Source of the DNA: Lichenicoccus sp964247695
GTDB taxonomy: Bacteria > Pseudomonadota > Alphaproteobacteria > Acetobacterales > Acetobacteraceae
Reading direction: 5' to 3'
DNA length: 64,000 bases
Assembly: GCA_964247695.1 (NCBI GenBank)
Contig: CAXTVI010000006.1
Location: 50,062-114,061, forward strand
A program made the translations under genes and the position numbers. Each line of letters opens with the position of its first letter. Within the stretch, counting starts at the first letter, position 1. The notes beneath the pieces were generated by a model. The model saw only the letters and a program-made list of their open reading frames with translations. It had not been told where the DNA came from and searched no databases. Of the stretch, positions 57,487-64,000 are shown in pieces.

Positions 57487-59501
57487 CGACGATGCTCGGC
57501 AAGCTTACCTGGGCGGATATCCCGTTCGACAATCCCATCGAGATGGGCGCCGTGGTGTTCATGGGCCTCATGGTCGCCGCCGTGCTCGGCCTGGTGACCT
57601 GGTACCGCCAGTGGCCGTACCTGTGGCGCGAGTGGCTGACCTCGGTCGACCACAAGAAGATCGGCGTGATGTACATCCTGCTGGCGCTGGTCATGCTGCT
57701 GCGCGGCTTCTCGGACGCCATCATGATGCGCGCGCAGCAGGCGATCGCGCACGACGGCGCACCAGGCTACCTGCCGCCGCACCATTACGACCAGATCTTC
57801 ACCGCGCACGGCGTCATCATGATCTTCTTCATGGCGATGCCGTTCATGATCGGGCTGATGAACATCGCGGTGCCGCTGCAGATCGGCGCCCGCGACGTGG
57901 CGTTCCCGTTCCTGAACTCGATCAGCTTCTGGCTGACCGCGGTCAGCGTGGGCCTGGTCAACCTGTCGCTCGCCATCGGCGAGTTCGCGCAGACCGGCTG
58001 GCTGGCGTATCCGCCGCTGTCGGAGCTGCAGTACAGCCCGGGCGTCGGCGTCGACTACTATATCTGGAGCCTGCAGATATCGGGTATCGGCACGCTGCTG
58101 ACGGGGATCAACTTCTTCGTCACCATCCTCAAGATGCGCGCGCCCGGCATGAACTACATGAAGATGCCGGTCTTCGTCTGGACCGCGCTGTGCACCAACG
58201 TGCTGATCATGGCGGCCTTCCCGATCCTGACGGTGACGCTCGCCCTGCTGACGCTCGACCGCTATCTCGGCATGCACTTCTTCACCAACGATGCCGGCGG
58301 CAACCAGATGATGTATATCAACCTCATCTGGGCGTGGGGGCATCCGGAGGTCTACATCCTGATCCTGCCGGCGTTCGGCATCTTCTCGGAGGTGGTCGCG
58401 ACCTTCTCCAAGAAGCATCTGTTCGGCTACACCGCGATGGTCTACGCGACCGTCTCGATCACCGTGCTGTCGTTCGTGGTCTGGCTGCACCATTTCTTCA
58501 CCATGGGCTCCGGTGCCGACGTCAATGCCTTCTTCGGCATCACGACGATGATCATTGCGATCCCGACCGGCGTGAAGGTTTTCAACTGGCTGTTCACGAT
58601 GTTCCGCGGGCGGATCGAGCTGAACCCGGCGATGCTGTGGACCATCGGCTTCATGGTGACCTTCACCATCGGCGGCATGACCGGCGTGCTGCTCGCCGTG
58701 CCGGGCGCCGACTTCGTGCTGCACAACTCGCTGTTCCTGATCGCGCACTTCCACAACGTCATCATCGGCGGCGTGCTGTTCGGCTACCTCGCCGGCTTCA
58801 ACTACTGGTTCCCGAAGGCGATGGGCTTCAAGCTGCACGAGGGCCTCGGCAAGGCAGCCTTCTGGTTCTGGCTGGTCGGCTTCTACGTCGCCTTCATGCC
58901 GCTCTACGTGCTCGGCTTCATGGGCATGACCCGGCGCATGAACCACTACGACAACCCGGCCTGGACCCCCTGGCTGCAGGTGGCCGCCATCGGCGCGTGC
59001 CTGATCATGGTCGGCATCATCCTGCAGGTGACCCAGCTCGTGGTCAGCATCCGCCGCCGCGAGGAGTTGCGCGACGTCACCGGCGACCCCTGGAACGGCC
59101 GCACCCTGGAATGGTCGATGTCCTCGCCGCCGCCGTTCTACAACTTCGCGGTGACGCCGCACGTGCATGCGCTCGACGAATTCTGCGACGCCAAGGAGCG
59201 TGGCCGGATCGCCAGGCATGAAGGGGCCTACGAGGACATCCACATGCCGCGCAACACGCCGGCCGGCCTGTTCATCGCGGTGTTCGCGGCGATCATGGGC
59301 TTCGCGCTGATCTGGCACATCTGGTGGATGGCGGCCGTGGGCTTGCTCGCCATGGTCGCGACCTTCATCTGGCGCACCTGCGACGACGACATCGACTACT
59401 ACGTGCCCGGCGCCGAGGTGGCCCGCATCGAGGCCGAGTATGAGCACCGGGTCGAACTGGAGCGGGTCGGAGCGCTGAAGGCTGGGGCGGTGCGGGTCTG
59501 A
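57483..59501 (+). CDS. cyoB: Cytochrome bo3 ubiquinol oxidase subunit I
   Basis: A 672-residue haem-copper oxidase with about 15 hydrophobic segments. Metal ligands are clear: FTAHGVIMI (low-spin haem His), WGHPEVYIL (CuB His cross-linked to Tyr), VVWLHHFFT (CuB His pair) and LIAHFHNVIIGG (haem His pair). The K- and D-channel region is present. A GTG start overlaps the cyoA stop. This is the proton-pumping catalytic subunit. Confidence 0.96.
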   Translation: MTTMLGKLTWADIPFDNPIEMGAVVFMGLMVAAVLGLVTWYRQWPYLWREWLTSVDHKKIGVMYILLALVMLLRGFSDAIMMRAQQAIAHDGAPGYLPPHHYDQIFTAHGVIMIFFMAMPFMIGLMNIAVPLQIGARDVAFPFLNSISFWLTAVSVGLVNLSLAIGEFAQTGWLAYPPLSELQYSPGVGVDYYIWSLQISGIGTLLTGINFFVTILKMRAPGMNYMKMPVFVWTALCTNVLIMAAFPILTVTLALLTLDRYLGMHFFTNDAGGNQMMYINLIWAWGHPEVYILILPAFGIFSEVVATFSKKHLFGYTAMVYATVSITVLSFVVWLHHFFTMGSGADVNAFFGITTMIIAIPTGVKVFNWLFTMFRGRIELNPAMLWTIGFMVTFTIGGMTGVLLAVPGADFVLHNSLFLIAHFHNVIIGGVLFGYLAGFNYWFPKAMGFKLHEGLGKAAFWFWLVGFYVAFMPLYVLGFMGMTRRMNHYDNPAWTPWLQVAAIGACLIMVGIILQVTQLVVSIRRREELRDVTGDPWNGRTLEWSMSSPPPFYNFAVTPHVHALDEFCDAKERGRIARHEGAYEDIHMPRNTPAGLFIAVFAAIMGFALIWHIWWMAAVGLLAMVATFIWRTCDDDIDYYVPGAEVARIEAEYEHRVELERVGALKAGAVRV

Positions 59502-60118
59502 TGGACATCACCCACGAGAGCCTCGCCGCGCACCCGGAGCACGGCGAGCATCACGGGCCCGGGCCGAACACGGTGTTCGGCTTCTGGCTCTACCTGATGA
59601 CCGACTGCATCCTGTTCGCCACCCTGTTCGCGGCGTTCGCGGTCTCCCGCCGGCAATATGCGGAAGGCCCGACCGGGCACGACATCTTCGACCTCAAATA
59701 CGTGGCCGTGGAGACGTTCCTGCTGCTGGTCAGCAGCTGCACCTACGGCCTCGCGATGCTCAGCGCCTACCGCGACCGCATCAACGGCCTCGTGCTGTGG
59801 CTCGGCGTCACCTTCCTGTTGGGCCTGGGCTTCATCGGCATGGAGGTGAACGAGTTCAGCCACCTCGTCGCCGAGGGCGACGGGCCGGACCGCAGCGCCT
59901 TCCTGTCGGCGTTCTTCACCCTGGTCGGCACGCACGGCCTGCACGTCACCTGCGGCCTGATCTGGATGGTGGTGCTGACGGCACAGATCCTGATCAAGCG
60001 CAACGGGATCCCGAGCTCCTACATGAACCGGCTGATGTGCCTCAGCCTGTTCTGGCACTTTCTCGACATCGTCTGGATCTGCGTGTTTACCTTCGTCTAC
60101 CTGATGGGTGTGCAGTGA
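59501..60118 (+). CDS. cyoC: Cytochrome bo3 ubiquinol oxidase subunit III
   Basis: A 205-residue membrane protein with five hydrophobic segments. FGFWLYLMTDCILFATLFAAF, ETFLLLVSSCTYG and LVGTHGLHVTCGLIWM are subunit III blocks. It shares one base with the cyoB stop and with the cyoD start (TGATG at both ends), so the operon is tightly coupled. Confidence 0.94.
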   Translation: MDITHESLAAHPEHGEHHGPGPNTVFGFWLYLMTDCILFATLFAAFAVSRRQYAEGPTGHDIFDLKYVAVETFLLLVSSCTYGLAMLSAYRDRINGLVLWLGVTFLLGLGFIGMEVNEFSHLVAEGDGPDRSAFLSAFFTLVGTHGLHVTCGLIWMVVLTAQILIKRNGIPSSYMNRLMCLSLFWHFLDIVWICVFTFVYLMGVQ

Positions 60119-60480
60119 TGGCCGACCTGAACCGCGCCTATACGGGCGAGAGCCACGGCAGCGTCGGCTCGTACGCCATCGGCTTCGTGCTCTCCATCGT
60201 GCTCACCGCGGCGGCCTTCGGGCTGGTGATGGTGCCGGTGCTGCCGCATGTCGCGACCCTGTTCACCATCGCGGGCCTCGCCGCCGTGCAGGTGTGCGTG
60301 CACCTGGTCTGCTTCCTGCACATGAACAGCTCGTCCGAGCAGCGCTGGAACGTGACCGCCTTCGCCTTCGCGGTGCTGACCGTTGCGATATTGATCGTGG
60401 GTTCGCTCTGGATCATGCACAATATCAGCGTGCACATGATGCCGGGCGCCCCGAAGACGACAATGCGGATGGACATGTAG
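60118..60480 (+). CDS. cyoD: Cytochrome bo3 ubiquinol oxidase subunit IV
   Basis: A 120-residue membrane protein with three hydrophobic segments. GSYAIGFVLSIVLTAAAFGLV and VHLVCFLHMNSSSEQRW are typical of CyoD. It is the last gene of cyoABCD. No haem O synthase (cyoE) follows, so that gene must lie elsewhere. Confidence 0.93.
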   Translation: MADLNRAYTGESHGSVGSYAIGFVLSIVLTAAAFGLVMVPVLPHVATLFTIAGLAAVQVCVHLVCFLHMNSSSEQRWNVTAFAFAVLTVAILIVGSLWIMHNISVHMMPGAPKTTMRMDM

Positions 60481-60499
60481 GCATCGGAAGCAGGCGGGC

Positions 60500-61372
60500 A
60501 TGATCGAGGCGGCGCAGGCGCTGGCGGCGATCGGGTTGCTGCCCGATGCCGAGATCGATCCGGCGCCGGCCGCCCTGCAGCTGGCGCGCCTGGATGCTCC
60601 GGGCAGCGAATGGCTGGAAGCCTCCGCGCATCTTTCCGACCTGGCGCGGGAGGCGGCGGCGATCGGCAGCCTGATGTCGGGACGGTCGGCGGAGGCCAGG
60701 GTCGGAGCGCTGGCTGGGCTGATCCATGCCCGGCACGGCTATCGCGGCGACAGCGAGACTTATGACGACCTCGACAACGCCAACCTGATCCGGGTGATCG
60801 AGAGGCGCCGCGGCCTACCTGTGGCGCTCGGCGTCATCTGGCTGCACTGCATCCGGGCGGCGGGCTGGGACGGGTTCGGGGTTGATTTCCCATACCATTT
60901 CCTGGTTGCGATGACGGTGCGCGAGGGCGGTGCGCCTGCCGAGGCGCCGGACAGCGAGGACGATGCCGAGGCGGTCGTGCTGTTGGATGCGTTCGCCGAG
61001 GGCAACACCCTCGGGGCGGGCGACCTGCAACGGCTGCTGGGCCGGCTTGGCGCAGCGCCGGTGTCGCTGCATCCAGACATGATCCGACGCATGACCGGCC
61101 GCGAGGTGCTGCTGCGCCTGCAGCGCAACCTGGTGCAGCGCCGGCTGATGGCCGGAGAGCCCGAGGCGGCGCTGGCCTCACTGGGCGGCATGCTGCAGAT
61201 CGCGCCGGATGTCGCGGCGAACTGGCTGAACGCCGCCGATCTGAGCCGCCAGGTCGGCCACATGCAGGCAGCCATGGACTGCCTGGAGCGGTTCCTGACC
61301 CTGGTTCCCCGTGGGCAGGTCGCGGACAAGGCGCGCGCCGACCTCAGCGAGTTGCGCGGGCAGGCTCAATAA
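60500..61372 (+). CDS. SirB1-family transglutaminase-like/TPR protein
   Basis: A 290-residue soluble protein. The N-terminal SirB1/transglutaminase-like domain has RHGYRGDSETYDDLDNANL, IERRRGLPVALGVIWLHC and GVDFPYHFLV. A C-terminal TPR-like pair of helices covers about residues 215-285. The function of the family is unknown. It starts 19 bp after cyoD. Confidence 0.82.
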   Translation: MIEAAQALAAIGLLPDAEIDPAPAALQLARLDAPGSEWLEASAHLSDLAREAAAIGSLMSGRSAEARVGALAGLIHARHGYRGDSETYDDLDNANLIRVIERRRGLPVALGVIWLHCIRAAGWDGFGVDFPYHFLVAMTVREGGAPAEAPDSEDDAEAVVLLDAFAEGNTLGAGDLQRLLGRLGAAPVSLHPDMIRRMTGREVLLRLQRNLVQRRLMAGEPEAALASLGGMLQIAPDVAANWLNAADLSRQVGHMQAAMDCLERFLTLVPRGQVADKARADLSELRGQAQ

Positions 61373-61473
61373 CACGCGATACATGCGTGGTTATAGAGGC
61401 TGTGTTGCAGACCCGGTGAAATCCGGGACGTATACCCCATATCTCCGCTCGATGGTGCAGTGGAGCAACCCCG

Positions 61474-62346
61474 ATGAACGCCAATTCTGATCTTGCTGCC
61501 GATCCTGAAGTGCTCGTGTCCCAGGCACGCGGCGACTCCATGGTGCGGGCCAGCCTGAACTTCATCGGGACGAGCGACGGCAAGCCGCACACCTACAACC
61601 ACGAGCCGCCGCCGGGCGTGCCGCCGCAGAACTTCACCAACGAGGCGCATGAGGTGCAGGTCCACGACCTGCGCGGCCGTGCGGGCTATGTCTCGCTCGA
61701 CGGCGAGGGGTTCGCGGTGCTGAACCACCACAGCGCAGAACGCGACTTCGTCGACGAAGCTGCCATCGTCGGCGCGTATTACGCCGAGACCGACCGCCTG
61801 CTGCGCGAGGCGACCGGTGCCAGCCGGACCTTCATCTTCGACCATACGATTCGCCGCCGCCTGCCCGGGCAGCCGGATCGGGCGGGACAGCGCCAGCCGG
61901 TCGCCCGCGTGCATGTCGACCAGACCATCCGGTCCGGTGCCGAGCGCGTGCGGCGGCACATGGGGGCGGAGGCCGAGGCGCTGCTGCAGGGCCGGGTGCA
62001 GGTGATCAATCTGTGGCGTCCGATCCGCGGCCCGGTGCTGGACAGCCCGCTGGCGGTCGCCGATGGCTCGAGCCTCGGACCCGACGACCTGGTGGCGACC
62101 GATCTGATCTATCCGCAGCATCGTGGCGAAGTCTATTCGGTGCATCACAGCGCCGGACAGCGCTGGCACTATCTCTCGCGTATGATGCCAAACGAGGTGC
62201 TGCTGCTGAAGTGCTATGACAGCCTCGCAGACGGCCGCGCCCGCTTCGCGCCGCACACTGCCTTCATCGATCCGACCGCGCCCGCGGATGCGCCGCCGCG
62301 CCAGAGCATCGAAGTCCGGGCGCTGGTGTTCGGGGCGACTGCCTGA
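61474..62346 (+). CDS. CmcJ/NvfI-family oxidoreductase-like protein
   Basis: A 290-residue protein of the CmcJ/NvfI group, best known from fungal and actinobacterial secondary metabolism. Family blocks in order are TFIFDHTIRRR, VARVHVDQTI, QVINLWRPIRGPVLDSPLAVAD, DLVATDLIYP and RWHYLSRMMPNEVLLLKCYDS. HVDQ resembles the His-x-Asp metal pair of 2-oxoglutarate dioxygenases, and a later His is in RWHYLSR. The substrate is unknown. It precedes a fatty-acid desaturase by 110 bp. Confidence 0.8.
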   Translation: MNANSDLAADPEVLVSQARGDSMVRASLNFIGTSDGKPHTYNHEPPPGVPPQNFTNEAHEVQVHDLRGRAGYVSLDGEGFAVLNHHSAERDFVDEAAIVGAYYAETDRLLREATGASRTFIFDHTIRRRLPGQPDRAGQRQPVARVHVDQTIRSGAERVRRHMGAEAEALLQGRVQVINLWRPIRGPVLDSPLAVADGSSLGPDDLVATDLIYPQHRGEVYSVHHSAGQRWHYLSRMMPNEVLLLKCYDSLADGRARFAPHTAFIDPTAPADAPPRQSIEVRALVFGATA

Positions 62347-62413
62347 ACTAACCGGCGATCCGGCGGCGGTGGCGTGTTTGTGGGCAATGCGATAGACAGA
62401 GGCTGCTGTCCGG

Positions 62414-62453
62414 GGGCGCTCACAACGAGCGCCCACCAGAAGAAAAGCTTCTG
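62414..62453 (+). promoter_or_regulatory. Two consecutive hairpins directly before the desaturase start
   Basis: GGGCGCTC (62414-62421) pairs with GAGCGCCC (62427-62434) over a 5-nt loop. CAGAAG (62437-62442) then pairs with CTTCTG (62448-62453) over AAAAG. The second stem ends 3 nt before the ATG at 62457 and holds the only purine-rich ribosome-binding candidate. The first could be a terminator of the upstream gene; the second looks like translational control. Confidence 0.45.
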
Positions 62454-62456
62454 CCC

Positions 62457-63503
62457 ATGCAAATTGGTGCGTCGGAAACGACCGAGCGCCGGGCCTCGGC
62501 CGGTCGGGTTGAGACTCTGCCGCGATCGGACTTGAGGTCCTACCAGGGCGCCATCTTCGGCAAGGCGGCCTGGCAGGCCGGAACGGCGTTCACCCTGTAT
62601 TTCGCGTTGCTCGTCGCGATGTACGCGGGGCTGAGGGTGAGTGTCTGGCTGACGCTGCTGCTGGCGATCCCGGCGAGCGGCCTGATCGTGCGAATCTTCA
62701 TGCTGCAGCATGATTGCGGTCATGGCTCGCTGTTCAAGTCGAGACGCCTGAACGGCATCGTCGGCGCCGCTTGCAGTCTCGTCACCCTGACGCCGTTCGC
62801 CTACTGGCGTCGCCTGCATGCGCGCCATCATGCGTCCTGGAACAATCTCGACGGGCGCGGCGTGCCGGCGGATTTCTTCTCCGATTGCCTGACGGTCGCC
62901 GAATATCGCGGTCTCGGCGTGATGGCGCGACGGCTCTACCGCGTCACGCATCACCCGGCGCTGGTGCATCTGCTGCTGCCGCCTGTGGTGTTCTTCCTGC
63001 TCTACCGGCTGCCGTTCGACACCCCCGCGTCCTGCCGGCGCGAGCGTCTCAGCGTGGCCCTGCTGGACCTGTCTCTGGTGTGCCTGTTCTCAGCGCTGGT
63101 GGCCCGGATGGGCTGGGCCGAGGTGGCGCTGGTGCATCTGCCCGCCCTGGCGCTGGCCGCCATCATGGGCATCTGGCTGTTCTCGGTGCAGCACCGCTTC
63201 GAGGACAGCCAATGGGCGCGGACCGGCGACTGGACCTTCGAGCACGCCTCGCTGCACGGTGCGTCATACCTGAAGCTGCCGCGCGTGCTGCAGTGGTTCA
63301 GCGGCAATATCGGCCTGCACCATGTGCATCACCTGCGTCCCGGGATTCCGAACTACCGGCTGCAGGCCTGCCACGATGCCTGCCGGCAGGTGACACGTCA
63401 CGCAACGATCCTGACCCTGCGAGACGCCCTTGGAGCTCCCAGCTTTGCGTTGTGGGACGAGGACCGGCGCCGGATGACGCCCATCCCCCGCGGCTCCGGA
63501 TAG
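62457..63503 (+). CDS. Membrane fatty-acid desaturase
   Basis: A 348-residue di-iron membrane desaturase. The three histidine boxes are HDCGH (residues 85-89), HARHH (121-125) and HHVHH (288-292), with four hydrophobic segments. The motif spacing resembles acyl-lipid omega-6/delta-12 desaturases (DesA-like). It introduces double bonds into membrane acyl chains or a related lipid. Two hairpins precede the start and no classical Shine-Dalgarno is seen. It is convergent with the flavin reductase gene, 11 bp apart. Confidence 0.92.
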   Translation: MQIGASETTERRASAGRVETLPRSDLRSYQGAIFGKAAWQAGTAFTLYFALLVAMYAGLRVSVWLTLLLAIPASGLIVRIFMLQHDCGHGSLFKSRRLNGIVGAACSLVTLTPFAYWRRLHARHHASWNNLDGRGVPADFFSDCLTVAEYRGLGVMARRLYRVTHHPALVHLLLPPVVFFLLYRLPFDTPASCRRERLSVALLDLSLVCLFSALVARMGWAEVALVHLPALALAAIMGIWLFSVQHRFEDSQWARTGDWTFEHASLHGASYLKLPRVLQWFSGNIGLHHVHHLRPGIPNYRLQACHDACRQVTRHATILTLRDALGAPSFALWDEDRRRMTPIPRGSG

Positions 63504-63514
63504 GACGCGAAGGA

Positions 63515-63997
63515 TCAGCCGCCCACTTCGTGGTAGGTGCGGTCGAAATAGATCAGGCCGCCGGTGCGCTCGCCCAGGGTCACGGTCTGCACCTCGCAGA
63601 ACAGCACGCTGTGGGTGCCGATCTGCATGCTCTGGGTGATGCGGCAGTCGAACGAGGCGGTGGCGCCCTTGAGCACCGGCGCCCCGGTCGCCAGCGTCTC
63701 CCACTCGCCGGACGAGAACTTCACCTCCATTTCGTCGCGGCCGGCGAACACCGTGGAGATCTCCTTGTGGTCGGGCGTCAGCACGTTGACGCAGAGCGAG
63801 CCGCCGATGACGAAATGGTCGTGCGAGCGCGAGCTGCGGTTGATGCAGACGAGCAGCGTCGGCGGCGTGTCGGTCACCGAGCAGACGGCGGAGGCGGTGA
63901 GACCATGCGAGCCGGCTTCGCTCGTCGTGGTGATGATGTTCACCGCCGCCCCCAGTCGCGCCATGCCGTCCCGATAGAGTGTCTGACTGACCGCCAT
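63515..63997 (-). CDS. Flavin reductase family protein
   Basis: A 160-residue FMN-binding split-barrel protein of the flavin reductase/HpaC family. GMARLGAAVNIITTTSEAGSHGLTASAVCSVTDTPPTLLVCINRSS is the diagnostic N-terminal half, and HSVLFCEVQTV follows. It supplies reduced flavin to a partner monooxygenase, which is not visible here but could lie beyond the window edge. The ATG at 63997 is 3 bp from the window end, so the gene appears complete; anything upstream is cut off. Confidence 0.88.
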   Translation of the reverse strand: MAVSQTLYRDGMARLGAAVNIITTTSEAGSHGLTASAVCSVTDTPPTLLVCINRSSRSHDHFVIGGSLCVNVLTPDHKEISTVFAGRDEMEVKFSSGEWETLATGAPVLKGATASFDCRITQSMQIGTHSVLFCEVQTVTLGERTGGLIYFDRTYHEVGG

Positions 63998-64000
63998 GCG

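Noticed and set aside
57390..59447. A 685-residue minus-strand open frame
   Set aside because: Antisense of cyoB with His/Arg/Asp-rich low-complexity content.
1..64000. CRISPR array, insertion sequence, prophage or integron
   Set aside because: No regularly spaced repeats with unique spacers, no transposase or integrase frames, and no terminal inverted repeats with target duplications were seen.

Overview
The window reads as chromosomal DNA of a GC-rich alphaproteobacterium, most likely an Acetobacteraceae-type organism. The evidence is gene content and order: hslV directly overlapping hslU, a complete cyoABCD bo3 quinol oxidase, a CydAB oxidase of the cyanide-insensitive type, a PaoABC-type periplasmic aldehyde oxidoreductase, a PhaR regulator and DUF2125/SirB1/zinc-ribbon genes. 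Genes are tightly packed and many start/stop codons overlap (ATGA, GTGA, TGATG). I saw no rRNA, tRNA, CRISPR array, insertion sequence or prophage. The taxon is an inference.

Layout. 1-1437: end of a lipoprotein gene and a methyltransferase, joined by a 14-bp tandem repeat. 1439-11702 (minus strand): a sugar-acid/tetrulose catabolic island. It holds a 3-hydroxyacyl-CoA-dehydrogenase-like enzyme, a TIM-like isomerase, a fused DhaK-DhaL ketose kinase, a xylose-isomerase-like (OiaC-like) protein, then a DHDPS-family lyase, a UxaA-family dehydratase, an exported amidase and a GlcD-type FAD dehydrogenase. 11730-23013: housekeeping genes (tsaC/sua5, cysQ, pepA, holC, aldo/keto reductase, pssA-psd) with exported or membrane proteins of unknown role. 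23030-26547: methyltransferase, gloB, zinc alcohol dehydrogenase, phaR. 26708-30602: paoABC. 30615-34300: DUF1697, TVP38 protein, large membrane protein, methyltransferase. 34287-38096: cydAB plus a small DUF2474 subunit, then DUF2125. 38429-42551: ftsE-ftsX-ydcF-plsC, all overlapping by 4 bp, next to a divergent zinc-ribbon membrane protein. 42717-47192: MFS transporter, GT4 glycosyltransferase and LpxH-like phosphoesterase, divergent from a lipid kinase gene that carries a tandem repeat and a 100-N assembly gap. 47219-53540: GST, FAS1 lipoprotein, S9 peptidase, exported unknown, ThDP enzyme, VOC protein. 53631-60480: response regulator, hslVU, sufE, cyoABCD. 60500-63997: SirB1 protein, CmcJ/NvfI-type oxygenase-like protein, fatty-acid desaturase, flavin reductase.

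How genes may work together. The 1439-5870 operon looks able to take a C3-oxidised sugar acid through decarboxylation to a tetrulose, phosphorylate it and isomerise it toward erythrose 4-phosphate. It resembles the apionate/L-erythrulose route but has a different dehydrogenase. The two quinol oxidases (CIO and bo3) give a branched terminal respiratory chain fed by quinol. PssA, Psd, PlsC, the DAGK-like kinase, the GT4 enzyme and the desaturase form a scattered membrane-lipid theme.

The most unusual sequence signals are: the 24-bp in-frame minisatellite in the kinase gene, with identical 55-bp ends on both sides of the N gap; a long leader hairpin that pairs with the Shine-Dalgarno of the FAS1 gene; paired hairpins immediately before the desaturase start; and the atypical tetrulose operon with its own terminator and palindromes.
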